Assembly: GCF_902833085.1 (NCBI RefSeq)
Contig: NZ_CADFEB010000002.1
Coordinates: 434,001-498,000 of the forward strand
DNA from: Burkholderia ubonensis
GTDB lineage: Bacteria; Pseudomonadota; Gammaproteobacteria; Burkholderiales; Burkholderiaceae
Reading direction: 5' to 3'
Length of the DNA stretch: 64,000 bases
A program made the position numbers and the translations under genes. The notes below the pieces were generated by a model. It saw only the letters and a list, made by a program, of their open reading frames with translations. It did not search any database and was not told the origin of the DNA. Positions 37,096-45,012 of this stretch are shown piece by piece. The number at the start of each line of letters is the position of its first letter. Positions within the stretch are counted from its first letter, which is position 1.

Positions 37096-37941
37096 ATGAA
37101 CGTTAGAGAGCTTCAAAACAAGAGGGAACGTGCGTATCACTGGCTCATGGTTGTAATTGGAGCCGTTCTCTGGGTGGTGGTCGCGAAATTGGTGGCGGAC
37201 TACTGGGAGCACCCGAAATTTGGGCAAGCGATTCATATGTACGTTGGATACGCCGTCGCCTTTATGGCGTTCCGTTGGATTGCCGGTGTGATGTACCGCG
37301 CGATCGCATTTGGAAACATGATGCTGCTTGGTCCGTCCCAGTTTCCTCAGATTCATGCGATGGTGGTGGCCGCAGCGAAGGAGGTTGGTCTCAGTGAGCC
37401 GCCGAAGACTTTTATATACAACTCGAATGGATTGTTTAATGCATTTGCCCGACGCATCCTGGGCGGTCGCTATGTCTTTCTGACATCGGCACTCGTTCAG
37501 GCAAATAATGATGCCCAGGTGCGTTTCGTGATCGGGCACGAAATTGGGCATCATGCCGCCGGGCATCTGAACCCATGGATGAATTTCGTCAAACTTCCGG
37601 CGCACATTGTTCCATTTTTGGGCAAGGCGTACTCGAGGGCGAGAGAGTACACCTGCGACAGCATCGGGGCGTACCTGTCGAAAGATGCCCATGCATCCCG
37701 AAGTGCGTTGCAAATGCTTGGATGCGGGTGTCAAAGACTGAATGAATCCATGAATTGCGAGGCGTTCGCTGCGCAAGAGGATAGCGTACCTCCGATTTCC
37801 GGCTTTCTTGTCGAGATTTGCAGGACGCATCCGCGTCTGACGCGACGTGTTTCTGCAATCGATGCATGGTCAAGATATGCTGGCGACGTGGGTGATGGAA
37901 AGCCGGCCTTCAATTTGGAAAAGCCCGCAATCCAGCAGTAG
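37096..37941 (+). CDS. M48-family metallopeptidase (HtpX-like), island-borne
   Basis: A 281-residue membrane peptidase. Two hydrophobic segments at about residues 15-35 and 45-65 precede the catalytic domain. The zinc site HEIGHH (His148, Glu149, His152) is followed by the third ligand in a REYTCDSIGAYL segment near residue 186, exactly as in HtpX/Ste24 relatives, so it should be active. Codon use and base composition are visibly lower in GC than the backbone genes, and it is enclosed by attachment-site repeats, so it is probably horizontally acquired cargo. Its target is unknown. It is the only intact gene in the island. Confidence 0.85.
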   Translation: MNVRELQNKRERAYHWLMVVIGAVLWVVVAKLVADYWEHPKFGQAIHMYVGYAVAFMAFRWIAGVMYRAIAFGNMMLLGPSQFPQIHAMVVAAAKEVGLSEPPKTFIYNSNGLFNAFARRILGGRYVFLTSALVQANNDAQVRFVIGHEIGHHAAGHLNPWMNFVKLPAHIVPFLGKAYSRAREYTCDSIGAYLSKDAHASRSALQMLGCGCQRLNESMNCEAFAAQEDSVPPISGFLVEICRTHPRLTRRVSAIDAWSRYAGDVGDGKPAFNLEKPAIQQ

Positions 37942-37997
37942 TTGCAGGCGCTTGAACTCGATGGATTGGGTCGTCGCGCGATTTTTATATCGTGCAT

Positions 37998-38097
37998 GAC
38001 CGGTCCCGCACCAGGATCGCTTCCATGCGAATCCGGCGAACGCATGAATCCCGCGAACGGTCGACGTTTCGCGGGTTTTTTGTTTCAGTGGCGTTTC
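37998..38097 (+). repeat. Right attachment-site repeat (degenerate tRNA-Leu 3' end)
   Basis: GACCGGTCCCGCACCA copies the tRNA 3' end with one substitution and a two-base deletion. It is followed, as after the real tRNA, by a hairpin, a T-run and GTTTCAGTGGCGTTTC. This marks the probable right end of the element integrated at tRNA-Leu. Confidence 0.6.
38050..38081 (+). terminator. Rho-independent terminator (displaced tRNA-Leu terminator)
   Basis: CCCGCGAACG pairs with CGTTTCGCGGG (one bulge) around a five-base loop, then six T. It is stronger than the hairpin now following the tRNA and is probably the tRNA's original terminator, moved away by the island. It also ends transcripts from the M48 gene. 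Confidence 0.8.
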
Positions 38098-38198
38098 ACC
38101 GTTCGAACGTTCTTCCCGTGACGTGAAGCGAACGTCCGCCTCATTCATCTGATCGCCGCCCTGCCTTAGCCTTGGTTCTCACACCAACGGAGGCAATC

Positions 38199-38774
38199 AT
38201 GGCCGCTGCAGAAGAAGCTTCAAAGGAACTCCTGTTCATCCTCAAGGCGCTCGGTTCAAGAAGTTGTACGGTCATGAACGCCGATGACATTCCTGAAATC
38301 AGGGGTGCCGGCGCATATACGCTTTGGCTCCGGCTCAATTCCGGCGGCGAGATGGTGCCGACATACGTTGGATGTACCACTCGACCGATCAGCCTGCGAT
38401 TGAACGAGCACGTGTCGTCCGAAAAAGGCAAGATTCGTGAGCTGTTATCCGGCGTAACGTTGGAGCATGGCCTCCCCAAGGGAGCAAAGAGCCTGGATGG
38501 CGTTCACGTCGAGTACATCGAGACAGATCGACTGGCCGCGGCGATGGTCGAAGCCATCCTGCTCGGCTCGTTCGATTTTGCCCAGAATACCGCCGGAAAT
38601 GGCCCGAGTCGCGCCATCAAGGCAGATCCGGGAATCGGTACGAAACCGGAGGTCACGATAGAAAAGCTGAAGGACACCGGGCTGATCAAGTCATTCATTC
38701 AACAATTCGAGGTGGCCCGGGGCGTCATCAAGGATTTCTGCAATTCGTTGGATGATGCGGTGGGGCGTCATTAG
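38199..38774 (+). CDS. GIY-YIG nuclease-like protein
   Basis: A 191-residue protein. Residues 38-40 GAY and 56-58 YVG form the GIY...YIG pair, followed by R67 and H71 in TRPISLRLNEH, and later a Glu in MVEAILLGSF and Asn/Gly in NTAGNGPS. These are the positions of the active-site Arg, Glu and Asn of GIY-YIG nucleases. The N-terminal 35 residues and C-terminal 60 are not recognised. GGAGG five bases before the ATG fixes the start. It lies next to the tRNA-Leu island in an accessory stretch, without an obvious antitoxin or methylase. Cleavage of DNA or RNA is likely; the target is unknown. Confidence 0.7.
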   Translation: MAAAEEASKELLFILKALGSRSCTVMNADDIPEIRGAGAYTLWLRLNSGGEMVPTYVGCTTRPISLRLNEHVSSEKGKIRELLSGVTLEHGLPKGAKSLDGVHVEYIETDRLAAAMVEAILLGSFDFAQNTAGNGPSRAIKADPGIGTKPEVTIEKLKDTGLIKSFIQQFEVARGVIKDFCNSLDDAVGRH

Positions 38775-38854
38775 GCTTTTCCCGCATGTTCCCGGCGACC
38801 CGCCGGCCGATGAGGCCATTCCTCGCGTCAGCCCGCAAGCAGACCGCCGGATCA

Positions 38855-38980
38855 TCACGTCATTTCACGTATCTGCTCAATCGACGCCGCCGGTAACGTT
38901 TCCAGTTCAGGGCATCTACCTACGGCGCGGCGCACCAGATTCATTACTTGCGAGATAGAATATTTATTCCGTGCCTGCAT
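38855..38980 (-). CDS. Possible 41-residue protein, unrecognised
   Basis: A short minus-strand frame from ATG 38980 encoding 41 residues (starts MQARNKYSISQVMNLVRRAV, ends SIEQIREMT). Composition is protein-like (balanced charges, predicted helix) unlike the Arg-rich shadow frames, and a GGAAA lies about 6 bases before the ATG. No family is recognised. Otherwise 38775-39119 shows no gene. Confidence 0.3.
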   Translation of the reverse strand: MQARNKYSISQVMNLVRRAVGRCPELETLPAASIEQIREMT

Positions 38981-39119
38981 TGAGTTTCCGCGAGAGATAG
39001 TCGGAATCTGCCCGATTTGTCGCGGATGGCGTCGACCTGGGCGGCGGTCATGTAGGGATGTTGCGAGTTGTCGTATTGCCGCCAACACCGAAATGTAGGA
39101 GTGCGATTCGTCAGCGCAT

Positions 39120-39362
39120 ATGCAAATGTCCAGACTGTTTCAATGCAAGGATCCTGTGCTCACCATGCTAAGTCCGCACGAAATCACCACATTGTTGATG
39201 GTCAGGAATGCGCCGGACCAGATCGGCTCCGACCGTGAGGAGCTTCTCACGTTGCTGGAGCGTCAACTGATCGCCATCGATCCGATGGTTTCGGATTTTC
39301 GGCGGATCGAGGTGACCGCCGAAGGGCACGCAGTCCTGAACGCGGTCTCGCGAATTCGCTAG
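39120..39362 (+). CDS. Small hypothetical protein, possible winged-helix fragment
   Basis: An 80-residue frame with protein-like composition: MLSPHEITTLLMVRNAPDQI, then LERQLIAIDPMVSDFRRIEV and ending TAEGHAVLNAVSRIR. The terminal LTAEGxxVL-like segment resembles the wing end of MarR/PadR-type winged helices, and short proteins like this occur widely in Burkholderia. An in-frame ATG at 39126 is an alternative start. Function unknown. Confidence 0.55.
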   Translation: MQMSRLFQCKDPVLTMLSPHEITTLLMVRNAPDQIGSDREELLTLLERQLIAIDPMVSDFRRIEVTAEGHAVLNAVSRIR

Positions 39363-39455
39363 GCGCAGCGGGCAGTTCGGCAAGACCGGCTTCGGCTGTT
39401 CGAGGAGGCGAGCGTCGATCGTCGCCCTGGATTGGACGCAATGACGGAGGCAACC

Positions 39456-39638
39456 ATGGACGGATCATGGATCGGGATTGTGGTCGGAACGTTCGTGCTG
39501 GCTCTCGTGGCGCGTGCCGCAGCGAACCACTATCGCCGCGTGCATCGTCGCGCGGAATTGCTCAGGAATCTGGATCACCACGACTGGTGCCGATGGACAC
39601 ACGCTCATCGGGGTGGTTCAAGAGCAGTGAAACGATGA
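39456..39638 (+). CDS. Small single-pass membrane protein, unrecognised
   Basis: A 60-residue frame beginning MDGSWIGIVVGTFVLALVAR with one hydrophobic helix at about residues 4-20 and a basic, His-rich tail. ACGGAGG precedes the ATG at 39456 by about six bases, which decides against the upstream in-frame ATGs. Its 3' end overlaps the stop region of the convergent betaine-binding-like gene by 21 bp. Function unknown. Confidence 0.5.
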   Translation: MDGSWIGIVVGTFVLALVARAAANHYRRVHRRAELLRNLDHHDWCRWTHAHRGGSRAVKR

Positions 39639-40418
39639 AGCGGCCCCGCGCGTCAGCGTTCGCGCCGCATCCAGCGGATCAAGATTGTCCCGCGAGATGA
39701 GGTAGTCCAGACGCGAGACTTCCGCATTGCCGATGGTTGCATTCCGCAGGTCGCGCACCGCGCCGTCGGGCAGCTTTTGCATCAGGCTGTGCCGGGCGAC
39801 GAGCGTAGCCTCGTCCGCGCCGCCGAGGATGCCTAATGGATCCTCGAGGCGTCGGATCTCGTGCTTCTCGTGCAGGAACTGCGGCTCCCAAAGCGGGACC
39901 ACGGCCCACTTGCGGAGCCGGACCGCTTCCTCGTACGCGCCGACGCACTCGTCGAGCGTGCCGTTCTCGAAGTGATAGCCCAGCTCCGCGAGGCCATAGC
40001 GGGCCACCGCGGTTCGCGAAAACCGGCTGATCCCGGCGCCGGGCCCGATGCCCTGGATGCGCTTTTCCATTCGCGCGACTGCATCGGGTTTGCGCAGGTC
40101 GTCGATCGTCGCGATCACGTCGCCAGGCACGTAGGCCGGGACACCCCAGTATGCGTAGGGGTGGTACAGCACCGCGACCTTCTCGAACTGTTCGGCCATC
40201 GGGTCGAAATAGACGCCATGGCTGTCCGGCAGCCACGCGCTGCACAGCATGTCCGCCGTGCCGTCGCGCAGATGTTCGAACGCCTTCTCATGCGGTGCGA
40301 CGATCTCGACCACGGATACGCCGTGGCTCGCGAGTATCGAGCGAACGACGCCCGATGCCGCGCGATGAAAGGAGAGATCGATCGTGGCGAGACGTACTTC
40401 TGCTTGCGTTGTCATCAT
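39618..40418 (-). CDS. OpuAC-type substrate-binding domain protein (glycine betaine ABC family), no signal peptide
   Basis: A 266-residue protein matching the OpuAC/ProX ligand-binding domain (ATIDLSFHRAASGVVRSILA, ADMLCSAWLPDSHGVYFDP, GVPAYVPGDVIATIDDL, WEPQFLHEKHEIRRL). Such proteins normally are exported, but no hydrophobic N-terminus is encoded from either ATG (40418 or 40415) or in the upstream frame. There are no permease or ATPase genes beside it. It may be a cytoplasmic sensor or a truncated binding protein. It lies 100 bp downstream of the MRJP-like gene on the same strand. Confidence 0.75.
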   Translation of the reverse strand: MMTTQAEVRLATIDLSFHRAASGVVRSILASHGVSVVEIVAPHEKAFEHLRDGTADMLCSAWLPDSHGVYFDPMAEQFEKVAVLYHPYAYWGVPAYVPGDVIATIDDLRKPDAVARMEKRIQGIGPGAGISRFSRTAVARYGLAELGYHFENGTLDECVGAYEEAVRLRKWAVVPLWEPQFLHEKHEIRRLEDPLGILGGADEATLVARHSLMQKLPDGAVRDLRNATIGNAEVSRLDYLISRDNLDPLDAARTLTRGAASSFHCS

Positions 40419-40518
40419 AGGTATTCCGGATATGACGCCCGGCACGACTCGCCTGCCGGGACGTCGGGTGGCTCGCGCCGTGCCGCCTCATCGGCGCAGG
40501 GGCGCATGTTCTTCGTCC

Positions 40519-41661
40519 TTACCGCAATCCGTCGGGAAGGTCGAGCCGATAGAGCGCGACCGGAAAACGGACGGTCGAGCGGCCGTGATTGAACGCAGGG
40601 GCGCCGTCGATTTGCGGCACCGGGAGATAGATGCGCCCGTTGCCGTCGAGGAACGGTGCATCGGTCCAGCGCAGGCGCTCGTCGCGCGCGAGCATCGAAA
40701 TCGTGCCGTCCGGAGCACGCCGCATCAGCGAGTTGTCAGCCAGCGGCGTGTAGTACAGGCTGCCGTCCGCGCCCATCGCGGTGCCGCCGACCGGCGGATT
40801 GTCGAACCACGTCGTGACGTGCCGGGCCAGTTCGTCGTCGCCGAGCGTATCGTCGTCGAGCAAGCGCGTCTCGATCCGGGACATCGGCCCCGACAGGGGG
40901 CCGAAATAGAAGTACCGGCCGTCGGGACTGAGTTCGAGAGGGTCGGCGTTCACCGTCAGCGCCTGACCGTCGTCGGACGTGAGCGCCTTGCCATTGACGA
41001 CGATCCGGTCGCCGGCGCGAGCGCGAGTAAACGATTGCCCGTCGAAGCGCCGCCGCACGCCGCCGTCGTCGAGGTCGAGCACGAGGATCGCGCCCTCACC
41101 GGCGTCGGTCAGATACGCGTGATGTCCGTTGATACGGATATCGTCGACGTAGGTATGGGCGCGGATGGCTTCCTTCGGAAACGTGTAGACCCGTATCACC
41201 GTGTCGGTGCGCGGATCGATGTGAACGACCTTGGCGCCGCCCGCGACCGGCGTGCCGCCGAAATCGGGCGAGCCGGTGTCGACGATCCACAGGTCCCCGT
41301 GCGCGTCCCGGTGAATCGCGTTCACGCTGACGAACGCGCGCATAGCGTCGCCGCCTGGCGTCCAGCTGTTCCACTCGCGATCGGGGTACGGTGTCAGCGT
41401 CCCGTTTGTCGCGACCGTGGCGACCGCCGGCCCCGTATTGCCGGTCCAGCGCGGCGCGCTGACGATGATGCGGCCGCGCGCGTCGACGGCGACCGCATTC
41501 CATGGCATCCGCGTGCTTTGCCGCACGGTGACGAGTTTCGGCTGGGGCGCTGCCGCATGGGCGGGCGCGGAAATGGTCGCGGCATCGGCACACGGGACAC
41601 TGCTGCTCAATGCGGCGGCAATAAGCGCCGCCAATGAGCGACTTCTGAAGAGGCGAGGCAT
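40519..41661 (-). CDS. Major royal jelly/yellow-family protein (exported beta-propeller)
   Basis: A 380-residue exported protein. The ATG at 41661 begins a signal peptide (MPRLFRSRSLAALIAAALSS, cleavage near ADA). The mature sequence has MRJP/yellow features: MPWNAVAVDARGRIIVSAPRW, YPDREWNSW, VNAIHRDAHGDLWIVDTGSP, and LELSPDGRYFYFGPLSG. This is a six-bladed propeller family best known from insects but scattered through bacteria, where the ligand or reaction is mostly unknown. It is divergent from a LysR regulator 216 bp away, which likely controls it. Confidence 0.85.
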   Translation of the reverse strand: MPRLFRSRSLAALIAAALSSSVPCADAATISAPAHAAAPQPKLVTVRQSTRMPWNAVAVDARGRIIVSAPRWTGNTGPAVATVATNGTLTPYPDREWNSWTPGGDAMRAFVSVNAIHRDAHGDLWIVDTGSPDFGGTPVAGGAKVVHIDPRTDTVIRVYTFPKEAIRAHTYVDDIRINGHHAYLTDAGEGAILVLDLDDGGVRRRFDGQSFTRARAGDRIVVNGKALTSDDGQALTVNADPLELSPDGRYFYFGPLSGPMSRIETRLLDDDTLGDDELARHVTTWFDNPPVGGTAMGADGSLYYTPLADNSLMRRAPDGTISMLARDERLRWTDAPFLDGNGRIYLPVPQIDGAPAFNHGRSTVRFPVALYRLDLPDGLR

Positions 41662-41877
41662 TTCGTTTCCGGAGAATGTATGAAATCGCATGATCGCGAT
41701 GCGGCGGATGCCCGGTTGCGGCGAATTATGGTCGTGCGCGATGCGCCGAAACAGGCGCGGGCGGCGCAATCAGCTTCGTGATAATTTTGAAAATGACCGA
41801 TATCCGATTTCGGCGCGCGTGCCGGTGCAATCGGGCAGGCGGCCGGAACGACGCACGAGGCGAGACCCCTCACCAAG

Positions 41878-42777
41878 ATGATCAAACTGGAAGACTTGCA
41901 GATTTTTCTTTTCGCCGTGGACAACGGCAGCCTTTCGGCCGCGGCACGCCGGCTGGATCTGACGCCGGCCGTCGCCAGCGCGGGACTCAAGCGGCTCGAA
42001 GGCGAACTCGGCACGCGCCTGCTGGCCCGCTCGACCCGAAGCTTGCGGCTCACGCCGGACGGCGAGCGCTATGTGCAATACGCACGCGCGATCGTGGAGC
42101 AGGTCGAGGCGGGGCATAACGCAATGGCGCATGGTCGCAAGACGATCGGCGGCGCGGTCTCGCTTTCCATGCCGTCCGATCTCGGCCGCAGCGTCCTGCT
42201 CGAATGGCTCGACGAATTCCAGCAGCAATATCCGGGCGTGTCGTTGCAGGTCCGCATCGGGGACCACGTGACCGACATGTTCCGCACGCCGATCGCCCTC
42301 GCGATACGCTACGGCGTACCCGAGGATTCGACGCTCGTGGCGCTCCCGCTCGCACCGGACAACCGGCGCGTGCTATGCGCATCGCCCGAGTATTTCGCGC
42401 GCCACGGCCGCCCCGAAACGGTAGCCGATCTGGCGGCGCACAACTGTCTCCGGCTCACGCTGAGCGACGCGCTGCACGATCGCTGGACGTTCTTCCGCGA
42501 CGACGACGCGAGCGTGGTCGGTGTTCGCGGCAACCGCAGCAGCGACGACGGGGAGCTGGTCCGGCGCTGGGCAGTGGCAGGGCGCGGAATTGCATACAAG
42601 TCCAGGCTCGACGTGCTGGAGGATCTTCGCGCCGGCCGGCTCGAAGCGGCGCTGACGGAATTCGACGGGGAAAGGGCGCCGCTGCATCTTGTCTGCGCGC
42701 ATCGGACGATGCTGTCGCCGACGGTCAATGCGCTGCGCGATTTTCTGCAATCCCGGATCGCCGCTTATCTCGCGTAA
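41878..42777 (+). CDS. LysR family transcriptional regulator
   Basis: A 299-residue LTTR. The N-terminal winged helix is KLEDLQIFLFAVDNGSLSAA, with RRLDLTPAVASAGLKRLEGE as recognition region; the C-terminal effector domain begins near residue 90 (GAVSLSMPSDLGRSVLLEWL). It belongs to the AaeR/CrgA-like branch with LVALPLAPDNRRVLCASPEY. It is divergent from the MRJP-like gene, the usual arrangement for a regulator and target. Confidence 0.93.
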   Translation: MIKLEDLQIFLFAVDNGSLSAAARRLDLTPAVASAGLKRLEGELGTRLLARSTRSLRLTPDGERYVQYARAIVEQVEAGHNAMAHGRKTIGGAVSLSMPSDLGRSVLLEWLDEFQQQYPGVSLQVRIGDHVTDMFRTPIALAIRYGVPEDSTLVALPLAPDNRRVLCASPEYFARHGRPETVADLAAHNCLRLTLSDALHDRWTFFRDDDASVVGVRGNRSSDDGELVRRWAVAGRGIAYKSRLDVLEDLRAGRLEAALTEFDGERAPLHLVCAHRTMLSPTVNALRDFLQSRIAAYLA

Positions 42778-43100
42778 GCAACGGCGTCGGGGTCGGTCGG
42801 AATTCGATGAAGACGCACTACTCGAAAGCCGGCTTCGTTCTCAAATCGTGAGAAGCGGAACGCGACTACTGTCACGTTCCCGGCGTATATTGCCGCGTTG
42901 GTTGTACACCGGCTTGCCGGTGCGTAGGGGCGGACAGTGCGCGTCGGTCGAGGCTGCGTTGCGCTGCTGCGCGTCGGTCATGCCATGGATGCAGGCATGC
43001 AGGAAGGAGGCACGCCGACCCGCGTTCTGGTCGTCATGACGATGACGGTCGCCCGCATCGGGCGCCGTTTCTCAATCCAGGAACTCCGGAGAAACGCACA
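42778..43100. other. Intergenic region, no gene seen
   Basis: This 323-bp stretch between the LysR gene and the S1/P1 nuclease gene contains only short frames without protein-like composition. A small inverted repeat (ACCGGCTTGCCGGT, 42909-42922) is present. I see no convincing promoter boxes, terminator or repeat shared with other parts of the window. Confidence 0.5.
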
Positions 43101-44213
43101 ATGACAATGCATCGACCGAGGGCCCAAGCCGTACCGACCGAATTGCCGAACCGCCAGCCGCGCCGTCGCCGCTTCGACCGCGCACGCCGTTACCTGGCGT
43201 GCGGCGCGCTGCTCCTGACGATCGCTCCGCGTGCGTTCGCGTGGGGCGACGAAGGGCACCAGATCGTCGCGAAGATCGCCGATCACTATCTGAGCACCAC
43301 GACGCGCGCCGCGGTCAACGCGATGCTCGCGAACGACGCGACCGGCCTGACCGCGACGGACATCGCCGGCGAGGCGACCTGGGCCGATCGCTATCGCACC
43401 ACGCACTCGGACACCGCCAACTGGCATTTCGTCGACACCGAGATCGGCAACGGCGACATCGACGCCGCGTGCAACGGCCATCCGCCGCTGCCGGTCGACA
43501 CGCCGGCATCGGCCGGCCCCGCGAACGCGTGCGTGGTCGACAAGATCGACCAGTTCACGAAGGAGCTCGCATCGCCGCAGACCAGCGACGCCGAGCGTCT
43601 GCTCGCGCTGCAGTTCCTGCTGCATTTCGTCGGCGACCTGCACCAGCCGCTGCATTCGAGCGACGACAACGACCGCGGCGGCAACGACAAGACGGTGTCC
43701 GCGCCGGGCATCGCGTCAGGGAAGCTGCACAGCTACTGGGACACGGCGTTTCTCAAGGGGCTGGGCAGCGACGCCGGCACGATCGCGACGCAGCTGATCG
43801 GCAACATCACGTCGAGCCAGCTCGCGACCTGGCAGTCGCAGACGCCGCGCGACTGGTCGCTCGAGGCGTTCGACATCGCGAAGCGGGATGCGTACGGCAT
43901 GCTGCCGGCGCCGAACAGTTCGGGCACCTATGCGCTGTCCGCCGACTACGTCGCGACCGCGCAGCAGGACGTCGCGCTGCAGTTGAGCCGTGCCGGCGTG
44001 CGGCTCGCGATGGTGCTGAACGCAGCCAACCTGCAGGCGCCGGGCTCGTCGGGCGGCGGCGCGGTGCAGGTGTGGGTGAACACGGATTCCGGCGTGTATC
44101 ACTGTCCCGGCTCGCCGTACTACGGCAACACGAGGAGCGGCGTCTACATGTCCGAAGCCCAGGCGAAGGCGGACGGCTATCGTGCGGCGGGCGGCAAGGC
44201 CTGCTCGGGCTGA
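43101..44213 (+). CDS. S1/P1-family nuclease, secreted, with C-terminal extension
   Basis: A 370-residue exported zinc nuclease cleaving single-stranded nucleic acids. After an Arg-rich start and hydrophobic segment, cleavage after AFA leaves Trp at the mature N-terminus ([17 protein letters not shown]), which is a zinc ligand in this family. The other ligands are visible: [35 protein letters not shown] and KLHSYWDT. After the nuclease fold, at about residue 320, comes an extra 45-residue module ([20 protein letters not shown] to KACSG) with two Cys, a small domain also found attached to other secreted nucleases. It is transcribed alone. Confidence 0.92.
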   Translation: MTMHRPRAQAVPTELPNRQPRRRRFDRARRYLACGALLLTIAPRAFAWGDEGHQIVAKIADHYLSTTTRAAVNAMLANDATGLTATDIAGEATWADRYRTTHSDTANWHFVDTEIGNGDIDAACNGHPPLPVDTPASAGPANACVVDKIDQFTKELASPQTSDAERLLALQFLLHFVGDLHQPLHSSDDNDRGGNDKTVSAPGIASGKLHSYWDTAFLKGLGSDAGTIATQLIGNITSSQLATWQSQTPRDWSLEAFDIAKRDAYGMLPAPNSSGTYALSADYVATAQQDVALQLSRAGVRLAMVLNAANLQAPGSSGGGAVQVWVNTDSGVYHCPGSPYYGNTRSGVYMSEAQAKADGYRAAGGKACSG

Positions 44214-44265
44214 CGCGCAGCCGACGCGCGATCGCAGGGCAGGCGCCGCGCGCATGTGCCGGCCA

Positions 44266-44907
44266 TCAAGGCCGCATCCGCAGCGTCACATCGGCATTCG
44301 GCGTCGCGCCCGCTGCTTCCAGCGCCGCGACGGCCGCATCGTTGCCCTGCAGGATCGCATTCTGCAGCGCGGTGCGGCCGAGCGCATCGACGTGGTCCGG
44401 ATTCGCGCCGCGCGCGACGAGCACCGGCAGCAGGTCGAGCCGGCCGAACAGCGCCGCGAACGACAAGGCGGTTTCGCCTGCATGATTGGTCTGATCGATC
44501 GGGCAGCGGGTGTCGATCAGCCGTTTCGCGATCGCGGTCTCGCCCTTGAACAGCGCGCCCATCAGCGCGGTGTTGCCGTGGCGGTCGCCGACGCACGGGT
44601 CCGCGCCGGCTCGCAGCAGGTAGTCGAGCGCGTGCGGCTGGTCGCGGTAGGCCGCGAGAATGAGCGCCGTATAGCCTTCGCGCGTCGTCGCGTCGATCGG
44701 ATAATGCGCGTCGACGAGCGCCTGCAGGATGTCGATGCGGCCGAGGCGCGCGGCGGCGAACCATGCGTCGTCGTAGCGGCGCAGGTCGGCGTGCGCGTCC
44801 GGATGCGGAACGGCGGCGGGCGGCGCGGTCTGCGCGCACGCGGCGAGCACGGCGGTGCACGCGATCGCGAGCGTGCGCAAGAGGGCGGTTCGGAATCGAT
44901 TCTTCAT
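44266..44907 (-). CDS. ankB: Ankyrin-repeat lipoprotein (AnkB-like)
   Basis: A 213-residue protein with a signal peptide ending LAAC (lipobox, Cys about residue 24) and about four to five ankyrin repeats (TREGYTALILAAYRDQPHAL, RHGNTALMGALFKGE, AGETALSFAALFGRLDLLPV, LGRTALQNAILQGNDAAVAA). It lies 105 bp downstream of the periplasmic catalase gene on the same strand, the same pairing as katB-ankB in Pseudomonas, where AnkB supports full catalase activity. The role here is inferred from that pairing. Confidence 0.88.
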   Translation of the reverse strand: MKNRFRTALLRTLAIACTAVLAACAQTAPPAAVPHPDAHADLRRYDDAWFAAARLGRIDILQALVDAHYPIDATTREGYTALILAAYRDQPHALDYLLRAGADPCVGDRHGNTALMGALFKGETAIAKRLIDTRCPIDQTNHAGETALSFAALFGRLDLLPVLVARGANPDHVDALGRTALQNAILQGNDAAVAALEAAGATPNADVTLRMRP

Positions 44908-45012
44908 CAGCAGTCAGCGCCGCGTGTCGCCACGCGGCGCGATCGGACGGATTGGAAAGCGAAAGCCGTATTGCGGCCTTCGCTGCATCACGTTGATCAG
45001 TCGATCAGTCGA

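Noticed and set aside
38855-39362. Toxin-antitoxin pair made of the divergent 41- and 80-residue frames
   Set aside because: They are divergent, not an operon, and neither resembles a known toxin or antitoxin family.
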